In this document: piece by piece, positions 54,087-61,872 of the stretch
Numbering within the stretch: position 1 is the first letter of the stretch
Layout: every line of letters begins with the position of its first letter
NCBI GenBank assembly: GCA_042573625.1
Contig: JBHPCZ010000002.1
Coordinates: forward strand, 12,768 to 76,767
Source: JBHPCZ01 sp042573625
GTDB taxonomy: Bacteria > Desulfobacterota > Desulfobacteria > Desulfobacterales > UBA11574
Length of the DNA stretch: 64,000 nucleotides
Direction of reading: 5' to 3'
Notes under the pieces: model-generated
Seen by the model: the letters and a program-made list of their open reading frames with translations, nothing else
What the model was told of the DNA's origin: nothing
Databases searched by the model: none
Program-made: the position numbers and the translations under genes

Positions 54087-55541
54087 TCAAACTGTGACAA
54101 CCGTAACACTTGGTATATTTTGTTTCGGGTCGCTGCTGAATCCGCGTACAACAAGAATATGATGCCCCTCATCCGCCAGGTCAAGTTTCTTAACGGTACG
54201 CCTGGCAAGCGACCGGAAGTCGTCAAAGTCGGTCTCATTGGCCGTGACGGGTATGACGCCCCAGAGAAGATTTTCGATGTTGCTGGTTTTGTCATCAGTA
54301 GAAATCCCGACGATAGGCGCAGCCGGTCTCGACGAACTCATGACCGCCACGGACCGGTCATTTTGGGAAATAACCAAAATTGCGCGGACCAGCAGATCAC
54401 GCGATAGTTGAGCGGTTGACTCTGCAAGGGCATCCTCAATGGGGATCGGCCGGATACATTCTTCTTCCCGGATCAGGGAACCAAACGCCCCCTGCCGCCA
54501 GAGGTATCCTTCTGCCTGACGCGAAACCACATCCATCATTTTAACGGATTCGATTGGATAGTCACCGGAAGCCGTCTCGGCGGAAAGCATCACCGCATCT
54601 GCACCGCTGCGAACCGCATTGGACACGTCTGTAACTTCCGCCCGCGTGGGTCGCGGATGGTCGATCATGGATTCGAGCATTTGCGTTGCGACAATCACGG
54701 GCTTTCTGTATGACCGGGCCATATCGATAAGCTGATCCTGTGCTATGGGGACGGACTGTGGCGGCAATTCAACACCCAGGTCACCTCGCGCCACCATGAT
54801 CGCATCCGAGCTCTCCATAATTTCTGAAATATTTTCGAGCGCTTCCGGCTTTTCTATTTTCGAAACAATAGCGACACGCGCGCCTGATTTCGATACCAGA
54901 GCACGGAGATCTTCAATATCCGATCGACGGCGAACGAATGAAAGTGCGAGAAAATCAACGCCTAAATCGAGAGCAAACCGTGCATCAACTCGGTCTTCAT
55001 CGGTAAGTGAAGGGGCTGAGACATTGACCCCCGGCAGATTCATCCCTTTGCGATCTCGAAGCACGCCGCCGTTAACCACGCGGCATAAAATTTCGGTTCC
55101 ATCCACGGATTCCACGCGAAGTTCAAGATGGCCGTCGTCCAGAAGAACGCGGCTGCCTTTATCCACGTCACCTGAAAGGCCTTTGTACTGGGAAGGGATC
55201 AGGCCGGGCCCCCCTTCCACACTCCGGGTCGTCACCGTTACGGAATCACCCTCCTCCAATTCTATCTCGCCGTTCATGAAGTTGCCGACCCGTATTTTCG
55301 GGCCGCATAAGTCGGCAAGAACCGCAATAGGTTTTCCAAGTTTTTCGGATGCGGCACGTACGCGATGATATATTTCTTGATGGCTGTCGTGTGTGCCATG
55401 GGACATATTGAGTCTGAATACGTCTGCCCCGGCCGTGATAAGGCGTTCGATGGTTTTAGCGTCCCTTGAGCTGGGGCCGAGTGTTGCAACGATTTTTGTG
55501 CGACGATACTTGAGTTGTTTATAATCGATATGGATTCGCAT
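54087..55541 (-). CDS. pyk: Pyruvate kinase
   Basis: Converts PEP and ADP to pyruvate and ATP. The 484-aa protein has KIVATLGPSSRD near residue 17, FRLNMSHGTHDSH near 42, VSKIEKPEALENI near 225, and the active-site AIMVARGDLGVELPPQ near 245. It continues with TRAEVTDVSNAVRSGADAVM and the C-terminal regulatory domain. Complete length. Followed 19 bp later by the racemase gene, likely cotranscribed. Confidence 0.97.
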   Translation of the reverse strand: MRIHIDYKQLKYRRTKIVATLGPSSRDAKTIERLITAGADVFRLNMSHGTHDSHQEIYHRVRAASEKLGKPIAVLADLCGPKIRVGNFMNGEIELEEGDSVTVTTRSVEGGPGLIPSQYKGLSGDVDKGSRVLLDDGHLELRVESVDGTEILCRVVNGGVLRDRKGMNLPGVNVSAPSLTDEDRVDARFALDLGVDFLALSFVRRRSDIEDLRALVSKSGARVAIVSKIEKPEALENISEIMESSDAIMVARGDLGVELPPQSVPIAQDQLIDMARSYRKPVIVATQMLESMIDHPRPTRAEVTDVSNAVRSGADAVMLSAETASGDYPIESVKMMDVVSRQAEGYLWRQGAFGSLIREEECIRPIPIEDALAESTAQLSRDLLVRAILVISQNDRSVAVMSSSRPAAPIVGISTDDKTSNIENLLWGVIPVTANETDFDDFRSLARRTVKKLDLADEGHHILVVRGFSSDPKQNIPSVTVVTV

Positions 55542-55618
55542 ATTGAGTTATAGCCTCTAATTTAATGCTGTTTTTTTCGATATTCTGTTATTTCCGTGGC
55601 AAACACATATTTCAGCTG

Positions 55619-55939
55619 TTATTTTCCTTTTTTTTCATCCCCCCATAAAGTCCTATAACCAAAACGTTCAACCCACCACTCCTGATCTGAAATATAGTTT
55701 CTGATCTCTTCTGTGGAAAAGGAGAACTTGTAATGGTTACAGTATTCATAAATGGTCCGGTAGGCAGCGATGATTTTTGTCGTCATTTCTGTGCATTCTT
55801 CCTTGGGCTTTTTACATCGGTCCGGGTGCCATTTTCTGATCAGGCTTCTATAGCTGGTCTTAATTTCCTCCATGGTGGCCTTTTCAGGCAGCTCCAGAAG
55901 TATCCTCGCCTCAATAATTTTTTGATAGGTGTTTATCAT
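55619..55939 (-). CDS. Small J-domain (DnaJ-like) protein
   Basis: A 106-aa protein consisting of a J domain and a short tail. The helix II-loop-III region is EEIKTSYRSLIRKWHPDRCK, with HPD at about residues 40-42, the motif that stimulates DnaK ATPase. No G/F or zinc-finger domain, so it is a specialised co-chaperone; no dnaJ sits beside dnaK in this window. ATG 55939 has GGGAG upstream. 77 bp downstream (minus) of a gap that separates it from the ilvA gene. Confidence 0.82.
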   Translation of the reverse strand: MINTYQKIIEARILLELPEKATMEEIKTSYRSLIRKWHPDRCKKPKEECTEMTTKIIAAYRTIYEYCNHYKFSFSTEEIRNYISDQEWWVERFGYRTLWGDEKKGK

Positions 55940-56181
55940 CACACACTCCCAGTCTGAACTAACAGATGAGTTTATGTCTCCGCCAAGTTGATTTCGCCGA
56001 TTCACAGCTGTTTACGGCAAAACACAAAACAAAAATAAAACGTCTATGAAAAAAGCTGTAAACTAACCCGAAAAACAGTTATACAAAGGGAGGCGAATGG
56101 TCAAGCAATAAAATCGCTTTGCGATCTTATATAACGCCCGCCTTAGAGGCGGACTTAATAAAATTATTAAAGGATTGTCAT

Positions 56182-57381
56182 ATGGTTTCCATGGATAAGA
56201 TTAAAGAAGCGGAAAGGCTTATCAGCGGGAAGATTCTCAAAACACCCCTTGTTTATTCCCCCACATTCAGTCGTATGTTTGGTTGTAGCATATATCTCAA
56301 ACTTGAAAACCTCCAGAAAACGGGATCGTTTAAAATAAGAGGCGCGACCTATAAAGTGCTGACCCATCTAAAGCAAATCGGTCCGGGGGGCGTGGTGGCG
56401 GCCTCTGCAGGAAATCACGCGCAGGGGGTTGCTTTAGCGGCAAAACAGGCGGGAATCCCGGCAACCATTGTAATGCCTGAATGGGCTTCAATTTCCAAGC
56501 AGGAAGCAACGCGCGACTATGGCGGCAAAGTGATTATTTCGGGGCAGAACGTTGGGGAATGCCTTGAAAAAGCCCGGGAACTTGCCGGAGAAGGAAAGAC
56601 CTTCATCCACCCCTTCGATGATACGGACATCATCATCGGCCAGGGAACCATTGCGCTGGAAATTTTTAAGGACCTGCCGGACACGGATATGATCATCGTC
56701 CCCATTGGGGGGGGCGGACTTGTCTCCGGGATTGCGACTGCTGCAAAATCGATAAAACCGGCAGTTAAAGTTATTGGCGTTCAGGCCGCTGTCTGTCCGT
56801 CCGCTTTTGAATCATTAAAAACGGGCAAAATCCGCAAAGTCGATTTAAAACCGTCCATCGCCGATGGCATCAGTATTAAACAGATGGGTGAAGTGAATTT
56901 CGAAATCATCCGTAAAAAAGTAGACGAAATCGTTCTGGTGGAAGAAGAGCAGATCGCCGCGGCAATTTTAATGCTTCTTGAACGGAAAAAAATCCTGGCC
57001 GAAGGTTCAGGAGCGGTACCACTGGCTGCGCTCATGAATGGATCGGTTACCCCTCCTCCGAGCAAAAAGATTGTTCTTGTAATCAGTGGTGGCAACGTGG
57101 ACAGCCCCTTATTGGATCGTATCATCAATAAGGGCTTGATAAAAAACGGTCGCATTGTCCGCTTGCGGCTTCAACTGGATGATACACCGGGTTCTCTGGC
57201 CCGTCTGCTGACCCGGGTCGCCCAACTGAATGCAAACGTGCTTCACATTACCCACGAGCGTAACGTGAAAGATTTTCCCATTTACGTAACACGCGTTGAA
57301 CTGGAACTGGAAACTCGCGGCACGACCCACATAGAAAAGATTACCCATGAACTGCAGAAGGAGGGGTATGTTTTAAGCTAA
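56182..57381 (+). CDS. ilvA: Threonine ammonia-lyase
   Basis: PLP enzyme converting threonine to 2-oxobutyrate for isoleucine synthesis or catabolism. The 399-aa protein has the PLP lysine in GSFKIRGATYK near residue 51, the phosphate-binding loop PIGGGGLVSGIA near 175, and a C-terminal ACT domain (RLQLDDTPGSLARLLTRVAQ) near 330. This layout is the short-ACT form. The start is ATG 56182 (AAAGGA seven bases before); an upstream frame beginning at 56119 lacks support. Confidence 0.93.
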   Translation: MVSMDKIKEAERLISGKILKTPLVYSPTFSRMFGCSIYLKLENLQKTGSFKIRGATYKVLTHLKQIGPGGVVAASAGNHAQGVALAAKQAGIPATIVMPEWASISKQEATRDYGGKVIISGQNVGECLEKARELAGEGKTFIHPFDDTDIIIGQGTIALEIFKDLPDTDMIIVPIGGGGLVSGIATAAKSIKPAVKVIGVQAAVCPSAFESLKTGKIRKVDLKPSIADGISIKQMGEVNFEIIRKKVDEIVLVEEEQIAAAILMLLERKKILAEGSGAVPLAALMNGSVTPPPSKKIVLVISGGNVDSPLLDRIINKGLIKNGRIVRLRLQLDDTPGSLARLLTRVAQLNANVLHITHERNVKDFPIYVTRVELELETRGTTHIEKITHELQKEGYVLS

Positions 57382-57471
57382 CCCGAACATTTCATTATCA
57401 ATAACAAAAAAAGTTTCATTATTTTCTATGAACACCGGCGTCAGCAGGGTGTTTCACAATAAATATTCGGA

Positions 57472-57948
57472 TCAACCCTCATCATCAATATCAACGGATT
57501 CATCCTCTGCGACTTTGATGGAAGAGGAAATCTTTTTCATTTCCACCTCATCATCATACTCTGCGTTTGAAACATCTTCCTCCAGCAATTCATCGATATC
57601 CGCAGACTCGTTTTCATCATCTTTCACAACTGTCGAGGCTCTACGACCCTTGGTTAGCATGTCGGTATCATCAAACAATAACTCGACGGACTGGTCCTTT
57701 TGGGAAGCAATCAGATCCATGACCGCTTCGGCCATTTTTTCAGCAAATCTGCCAATCGGATACATGTTATCCCTTCTCAATGCTGAAATAAGAATCTCCT
57801 TGCCTTCTGCTATGGCAGATTTAATCTCCTTCTGCTCATAGGTATGCTCGCAGAGCAGTGAAAAGGTTTCTTTATCCAGCTCGGCATATTCTTTGACGAC
57901 AAGCTCTTTCTTTGCGTTGTTATTCAAAATCACATATTTCTGCTTCAT
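57472..57948 (-). CDS. Uncharacterised protein with acidic C-terminal tail
   Basis: A 158-aa protein I do not recognise. Residues 1-90 are mixed alpha/beta (MKQKYVILNNNAKKELVVKE, FSLLCEHTYE, IGRFAEKMAEAV). From about 95 on it is disordered and strongly acidic, with repeated DIDE, EDES and DIDDEG-type segments. GGGAGA eight bases before ATG 57948 makes it a credible gene. It is convergent with ilvA and is followed by no terminator I can see. Confidence 0.65.
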   Translation of the reverse strand: MKQKYVILNNNAKKELVVKEYAELDKETFSLLCEHTYEQKEIKSAIAEGKEILISALRRDNMYPIGRFAEKMAEAVMDLIASQKDQSVELLFDDTDMLTKGRRASTVVKDDENESADIDELLEEDVSNAEYDDEVEMKKISSSIKVAEDESVDIDDEG

Positions 57949-58281
57949 GTCATATCTCCCTTGAAATACGATCAATTACCGCTTCAAACAACCTCTGACA
58001 TTTCAAGTTGTCTTGTGGTCTTTTACATAATTTTGTCTGGAAACCATAAAATAATAATCCTGTCAACAGGCAATAGTCGTACAACAAAAAAAGATCGTAT
58101 TTTTTCTATCGCACTTTAAAAATTAAAGCGCATATCTACTTTCTCCGCGATGAATTGAAAATGTCTTTCTTTGTCTTTATAAGATATTCGTATAACCGGC
58201 AGAGATCAATAAAAGCATTGACCTGTAATTTTCAAGATGGTAATTTGCGTTGTTTAAGTTGGGCGATTTAGGTATTAATAC
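57949..58281. other. Intergenic region before the tRNA-Ser genes
   Basis: No gene or clear repeat seen; AT-rich. The tRNA-Ser (TGA) promoter should be just before 58282. Confidence 0.4.
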
Positions 58282-58369
58282 GGAGGGATGGCTGAGTGGT
58301 TGAAAGCGGCGGTCTTGAAAACCGTTGAGTGTAACAGCTCCGTGGGTTCGAATCCTACTCCCTCCGCCA
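58282..58369 (+). tRNA. tRNA-Ser (TGA)
   Basis: 88 nt with a long variable arm. Acceptor GGAGGGA/TCCCTCC, discriminator G73, encoded CCA, anticodon loop CTTGAAA (anticodon TGA). Confidence 0.97.
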
Positions 58370-58461
58370 TTTTCCACAGCACGTTAAATGGCTGATTGGT
58401 AAAATGTAAGGATGTTAGTCAACAAAAACGGATTCATCGATCAACCCAATCACAATTTAAC

Positions 58462-58606
58462 TAGTGTCCATCCATAAATGATGATTTTTGTTCAAGATCA
58501 AGGCATGCAAAAAAAATAACCGGAGGCATATGTGTTATATTCCGAGGATTATTTTTTGAGCATAACGCAGAGATTGGGCAAAAAGACCATTTATGGGTGG
58601 ACACTA
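58462..58606. mobile_element. MITE-like element, copy A (145 bp)
   Basis: Termini TAGTGTCCATCCATAAATG and the inverse of TAGTGTCCACCCATAAATG match at 18 of 19 bases, with TA outermost at both ends. The inside is shared with the copy at 7107-7316. No coding capacity. It sits precisely between two tRNA-Ser genes. The family being mobile is inference from the two copies and the ends. Confidence 0.85.
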
Positions 58607-58615
58607 ACCAAAAAT

Positions 58616-58708
58616 GGAGAGATGGCCGAGTTGGCTGAAGGCGCTCGCCTGCTAAGCGAGTGAGGGGTGAAAACTCCTCCGAGGGTTCGAATCCCTCTCT
58701 CTCCGCCA
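58616..58708 (+). tRNA. tRNA-Ser (GCT)
   Basis: 93 nt with a long variable arm. Acceptor GGAGAGA/TCTCTCC, discriminator G73, encoded CCA, anticodon loop CTGCTAA (anticodon GCT) on a CTCGC/GCGAG stem. Confidence 0.97.
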
Positions 58709-58717
58709 TAAAAACAA

Positions 58718-58753
58718 TAAAAAGCCCGACCATAATGGTCGGGCTTTTTATAT
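58718..58753 (+). terminator. Rho-independent terminator after tRNA-Ser
   Basis: AAAAAGCCCGACC pairs with GGTCGGGCTTTTT around ATAAT, nine bases after the tRNA. Confidence 0.9.
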
Positions 58754-59118
58754 TTGATCCATTTTTAATGTACGGCACTGCGCTACTTTACCAATTTTCC
58801 CTTACTTCGCATTGATTTTACAGGCAGGAAATGCGTATTGAAGGTTTTTATTAGAGGAATGTGGTTGGTCGATATCACAACTTTTGAATAATCCTCAAAA
58901 CAGGTGTTATATTGCAGTAAGCACAAGTTCCGTTAAATTGGATATTTGGAGGTATCGCAAGTTTTTAAACAATTAGGGGACCTGTGGTACATAGAAGGTA
59001 TTTAAAGTCTCTTTAGAGTATAATATATCTGATTGATAAAAAGGTAGCGCTAAAATAACTCTGCCCTCAAGATTTTAATATTAACCATTTCAGCGTAGTC
59101 TTTTACAGAATAGAATTA
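58754..59118. other. Intergenic region with no gene seen
   Basis: AT-rich, no supportable frame, RNA or repeat. It is the shared downstream region of the tRNA-Ser operon and the iron-sulfur protein gene. Confidence 0.4.
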
Positions 59119-60204
59119 TTATTTGTATCTACTAAAATCAACTCCGCGCTCGGTTGCACGTTTTTCATACCAGTCCATCTCGTCCTTGGGCGGTGGGGCA
59201 ATCTCCTCCGGCTGTTTCCGTACCAGCGATATAGCTTCCGATGGACAGGTATCAACACAAAGGCCGCAGCCAATACATTTCTCGCGGATTATCTTGTAAG
59301 CATCATCTCCCTCTTCGATAGCGTTTACTTGACAGCGGTCATCCTTGCAAATTCCGCAGACATCACACTCATCAGAATTGATTACCGCGAAATAGTATGA
59401 ATTAATTACATCAGATGCATTTATTCCCAGTTCATTGATTGCCCGCAAGACTCCACAGCAGCACCCACAGCAATTGCAAATAAAAAAATGACCGCTTTCA
59501 ACATTCCAGGTCAGATGGACTAATCCGGCTTCCTCGGCTTTATTAAGTACGGCATAGGCATCGGTTTTTGAGATTGAACGGTAACGATCTGAATCATCGA
59601 AAACACCAGGAATTGGCGCATAAGCCGTGCAGATTTCCAATGGTTTATCACAACCATCGTCCAATAGTTGCTTTTCTTTTTTGCATATACAATCAAATAC
59701 AGCAAAAGACTGGCTGTTTTCGATGATATTTGAAACTTGCTCATGAGACAGTGCTTGCTGCTTATTGGGGATTTCTTTTTCAATGGGGATTGCTTGCATT
59801 AGTTGAGGTTTTATTTTGAAGAACTGTTCACTGTAAACCTTCCCGAACTCTTCACACATCTCGGCTAATTCTCGATCCATATGGGGGAGTTGAAATTCAT
59901 AAATTCCAAAGACCCAAGGTACCATTTTGAATATCTTGACATCACCAAGATCAACCCCAAAAATTTGTCCCCGCTTCCTCATATCAGACAGATGTCCCTC
60001 CAGGCCTTCCAGTGTGCGCCCTGTTCGCTCTGAAATTTGTTGTGCTGTTTCAAACTCTAATCGTAAATCACAAAAAAGCTCAGCATCTTCCGGCTGGAAT
60101 ATTCTCTTCAACAGTTTGATCTCTACGCCCGAATCGGTTGTTGGAAAGCCATTAGGAAGCGTATCGAGGACTTTAGCCAGATTGTGAAAAATTTCTTCAC
60201 TCAT
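59119..60204 (-). CDS. Cysteine-rich 4Fe-4S protein with probable winged-helix N-terminus
   Basis: A 361-aa protein. Residues 45-95 (FETAQQISERTGRTLEGLEG, MRKRGQIFG) look like a winged helix. The middle has DCICKKEKQ (C172, C174), C185, C192, then FICNCCGCCCGVL at 241-253 with six cysteines. The end has two ferredoxin-type sites: CDVCGICKDDRC (280-291) and CIGCGLCVDTCP (310-321). A metal-binding redox protein is certain; its reaction is not. It could be an electron carrier or a redox sensor. It lies 442 bp downstream of qmoC, beyond a terminator, so it is a separate unit despite the shared strand. Confidence 0.75.
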   Translation of the reverse strand: MSEEIFHNLAKVLDTLPNGFPTTDSGVEIKLLKRIFQPEDAELFCDLRLEFETAQQISERTGRTLEGLEGHLSDMRKRGQIFGVDLGDVKIFKMVPWVFGIYEFQLPHMDRELAEMCEEFGKVYSEQFFKIKPQLMQAIPIEKEIPNKQQALSHEQVSNIIENSQSFAVFDCICKKEKQLLDDGCDKPLEICTAYAPIPGVFDDSDRYRSISKTDAYAVLNKAEEAGLVHLTWNVESGHFFICNCCGCCCGVLRAINELGINASDVINSYYFAVINSDECDVCGICKDDRCQVNAIEEGDDAYKIIREKCIGCGLCVDTCPSEAISLVRKQPEEIAPPPKDEMDWYEKRATERGVDFSRYK

Positions 60205-60645
60205 GATTTATAGCCTCCTTTAAGTATTCAAAAACAGTTAGAATTTGATAGATAGAACGAATCGTCCGAGAATGAGGTCATCACAATTTGAGGTGTTTCA
60301 CAATGGGAACGGGTTCAAGATAGAGGCCAAACTTCACAGAAGATTCAGCATTCAGTACGGTATTATATGGCCGTTTTTATGTCAAATGATTATGCAGATA
60401 CCTTACATCACAAATAAGTTACAATTGCAGATATCATCAATCGGTTCGGTCGGGCTTGTTTTTTCTTTGCTAAATTAAATTTGCTACCTCTACAGCTCAG
60501 TTGTTGCAAACAACCCGGTTTCTTCAATGAAATAGATTCTCTTGTTAAACAAAAATATTTCATTCGAAAAATCGAAACAAAAAAAAGGAGATGCCTAATG
60601 ACATCTCCCTTGTTTGATCAACAAATTATATTTTCGCACCTATTG
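60205..60645. other. Intergenic region with qmoC terminator
   Basis: No gene seen. It contains the qmoC terminator at 60579-60609 and the upstream region of the iron-sulfur gene. An imperfect inverted repeat (TGAAATA...TATTTCA) lies near 60527-60562. Confidence 0.45.
60579..60609 (-). terminator. Rho-independent terminator after qmoC
   Basis: On the minus strand, GGGAGATG pairs with CATCTCC, followed by eight T. It lies about 40 bp after the qmoC stop, ending the qmo operon. Confidence 0.8.
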
Positions 60646-61785
60646 CTATTCTCTGCCGATATATTCATTATACGCCATGGCCACCGTTCGATAGACCAGA
60701 TGGGCCAGTTTTGAAAACGGCAGATATGCGAACAGGTTAAATACAAAAATCAGATGTACGAAATACAAAAAGTAAGACAGGCCGCCTATTCCTGCCAGCC
60801 GTGTCATTTCGGTCAGCATACCGGTGAGCCCGAGTCCGAGAACCAGACCCAGCAGGTACCAATCCTTGTAGGTCGTCGGCTGGTCTGTTTTGGACAGGCG
60901 GTTCTTAATCATCAGGATACTGCCGATAATCAGGGCCAAACCCCCAATATTCGCCAGCCATTTGGCAGGATGCCACTGTGGATAGGGGCCATGCCATTGC
61001 AGTACATAAAGATGAACAAAAAATATGTTGGTGACGATAAAGAGCGCGATAAACGACCAGAATACCATCAGATGGGCGGTGTCACGATCTTTGTTTTCAT
61101 CGCACTCGGCAAATTTGTCCTGCTTTAATATGGTGGGGATCACGAAAATCAATGCCTTGATAAAACCGCCGAATTCGATCTCCGCCTTGTCCGTCTTTCC
61201 ATCACGGAGCGCGGTTGCGTGGATGTCTTTAATAAATCGGTTCAGTCCAATAGCGAAAATGACCGGAATCCAGCCCATGGCAAGCGGCACGAAAACCATA
61301 TCGACCAACCATGAAGAAAAGAAATGTGAATGGACGATCTCATCACCGCCCGGCGTGAAATCGAGCAGTCCCGTAATCAGGCCCAGAACGATAAAAATCA
61401 CCGTCGGTATGAGGAGACCGATAACCGGGAGCATCTTGGGATCATTGACCCATTTCCCCAACGCTTTGGGTACCGCATAATCCGCAATGGCGTATGAGCG
61501 GATCGCGCTCAGCACTTCACCCGGCTTTGCACCGCGCGGACACTTGGTCGTACAATCCCCGCAATGGTGGCAGAGCCATATGTCATGATTGGCAACCAGC
61601 CTGTCCTTTAATCCCCATGATGCGGCGATCATTTCCTTTCTGGGAAAGGGTTTGGTGTCCGGAGAAATCGGGCAGACCACCGAGCAGGTAGCGCACTGAA
61701 AGCACTTTTTCAGGGTGTCGCCCCCAAGCCCGACAACCTCTCTAACAAAGTTCACATCAGGCTCGATCAGGTATTTATCCGTCAT
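60646..61785 (-). CDS. qmoC: Quinone-interacting membrane oxidoreductase subunit QmoC
   Basis: Membrane subunit that accepts electrons from menaquinol for APS reductase in sulfate reduction. The 379-aa protein fuses an HdrC-like iron-sulfur part and a cytochrome b-like HdrE part. The first has two Cx2Cx2Cx3C sites (C28-38 in CFQCATCSVVCP and C72-82 in CHHCGDCTTKCP). The second has about six TM helices from residue 105 on, with heme-ligand-type histidines within them. The start is ATG 61785, with AGGAGG six bases upstream; a frame 21 codons longer lacks support. It is 87 bp downstream of qmoB. Confidence 0.95.
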   Translation of the reverse strand: MTDKYLIEPDVNFVREVVGLGGDTLKKCFQCATCSVVCPISPDTKPFPRKEMIAASWGLKDRLVANHDIWLCHHCGDCTTKCPRGAKPGEVLSAIRSYAIADYAVPKALGKWVNDPKMLPVIGLLIPTVIFIVLGLITGLLDFTPGGDEIVHSHFFSSWLVDMVFVPLAMGWIPVIFAIGLNRFIKDIHATALRDGKTDKAEIEFGGFIKALIFVIPTILKQDKFAECDENKDRDTAHLMVFWSFIALFIVTNIFFVHLYVLQWHGPYPQWHPAKWLANIGGLALIIGSILMIKNRLSKTDQPTTYKDWYLLGLVLGLGLTGMLTEMTRLAGIGGLSYFLYFVHLIFVFNLFAYLPFSKLAHLVYRTVAMAYNEYIGRE

Positions 61786-61872
61786 GTGAATAACCTCCTG
61801 CTTTTGAATATTGACGATTGAAGATTTGTATACATATTCAATCTCCAATCGTCAATCAAAAATCATCCGTCA
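61786..61872 (-). other. Intercistronic hairpin between qmoB and qmoC
   Basis: TTGACGATTG and CAATCGTCAA arms with AGATT/AATCT inside form an imperfect stem of about 15 bp in the qmoB-qmoC gap, just ahead of the qmoC ribosome-binding site. It might affect mRNA processing or stability; that is inference. Confidence 0.5.

Noticed and set aside
54068..54295. 76-residue N-terminal extension of the racemase
   Set aside because: Lies inside pyk in another frame; the conserved MKTIGLIGG start is at 54067.
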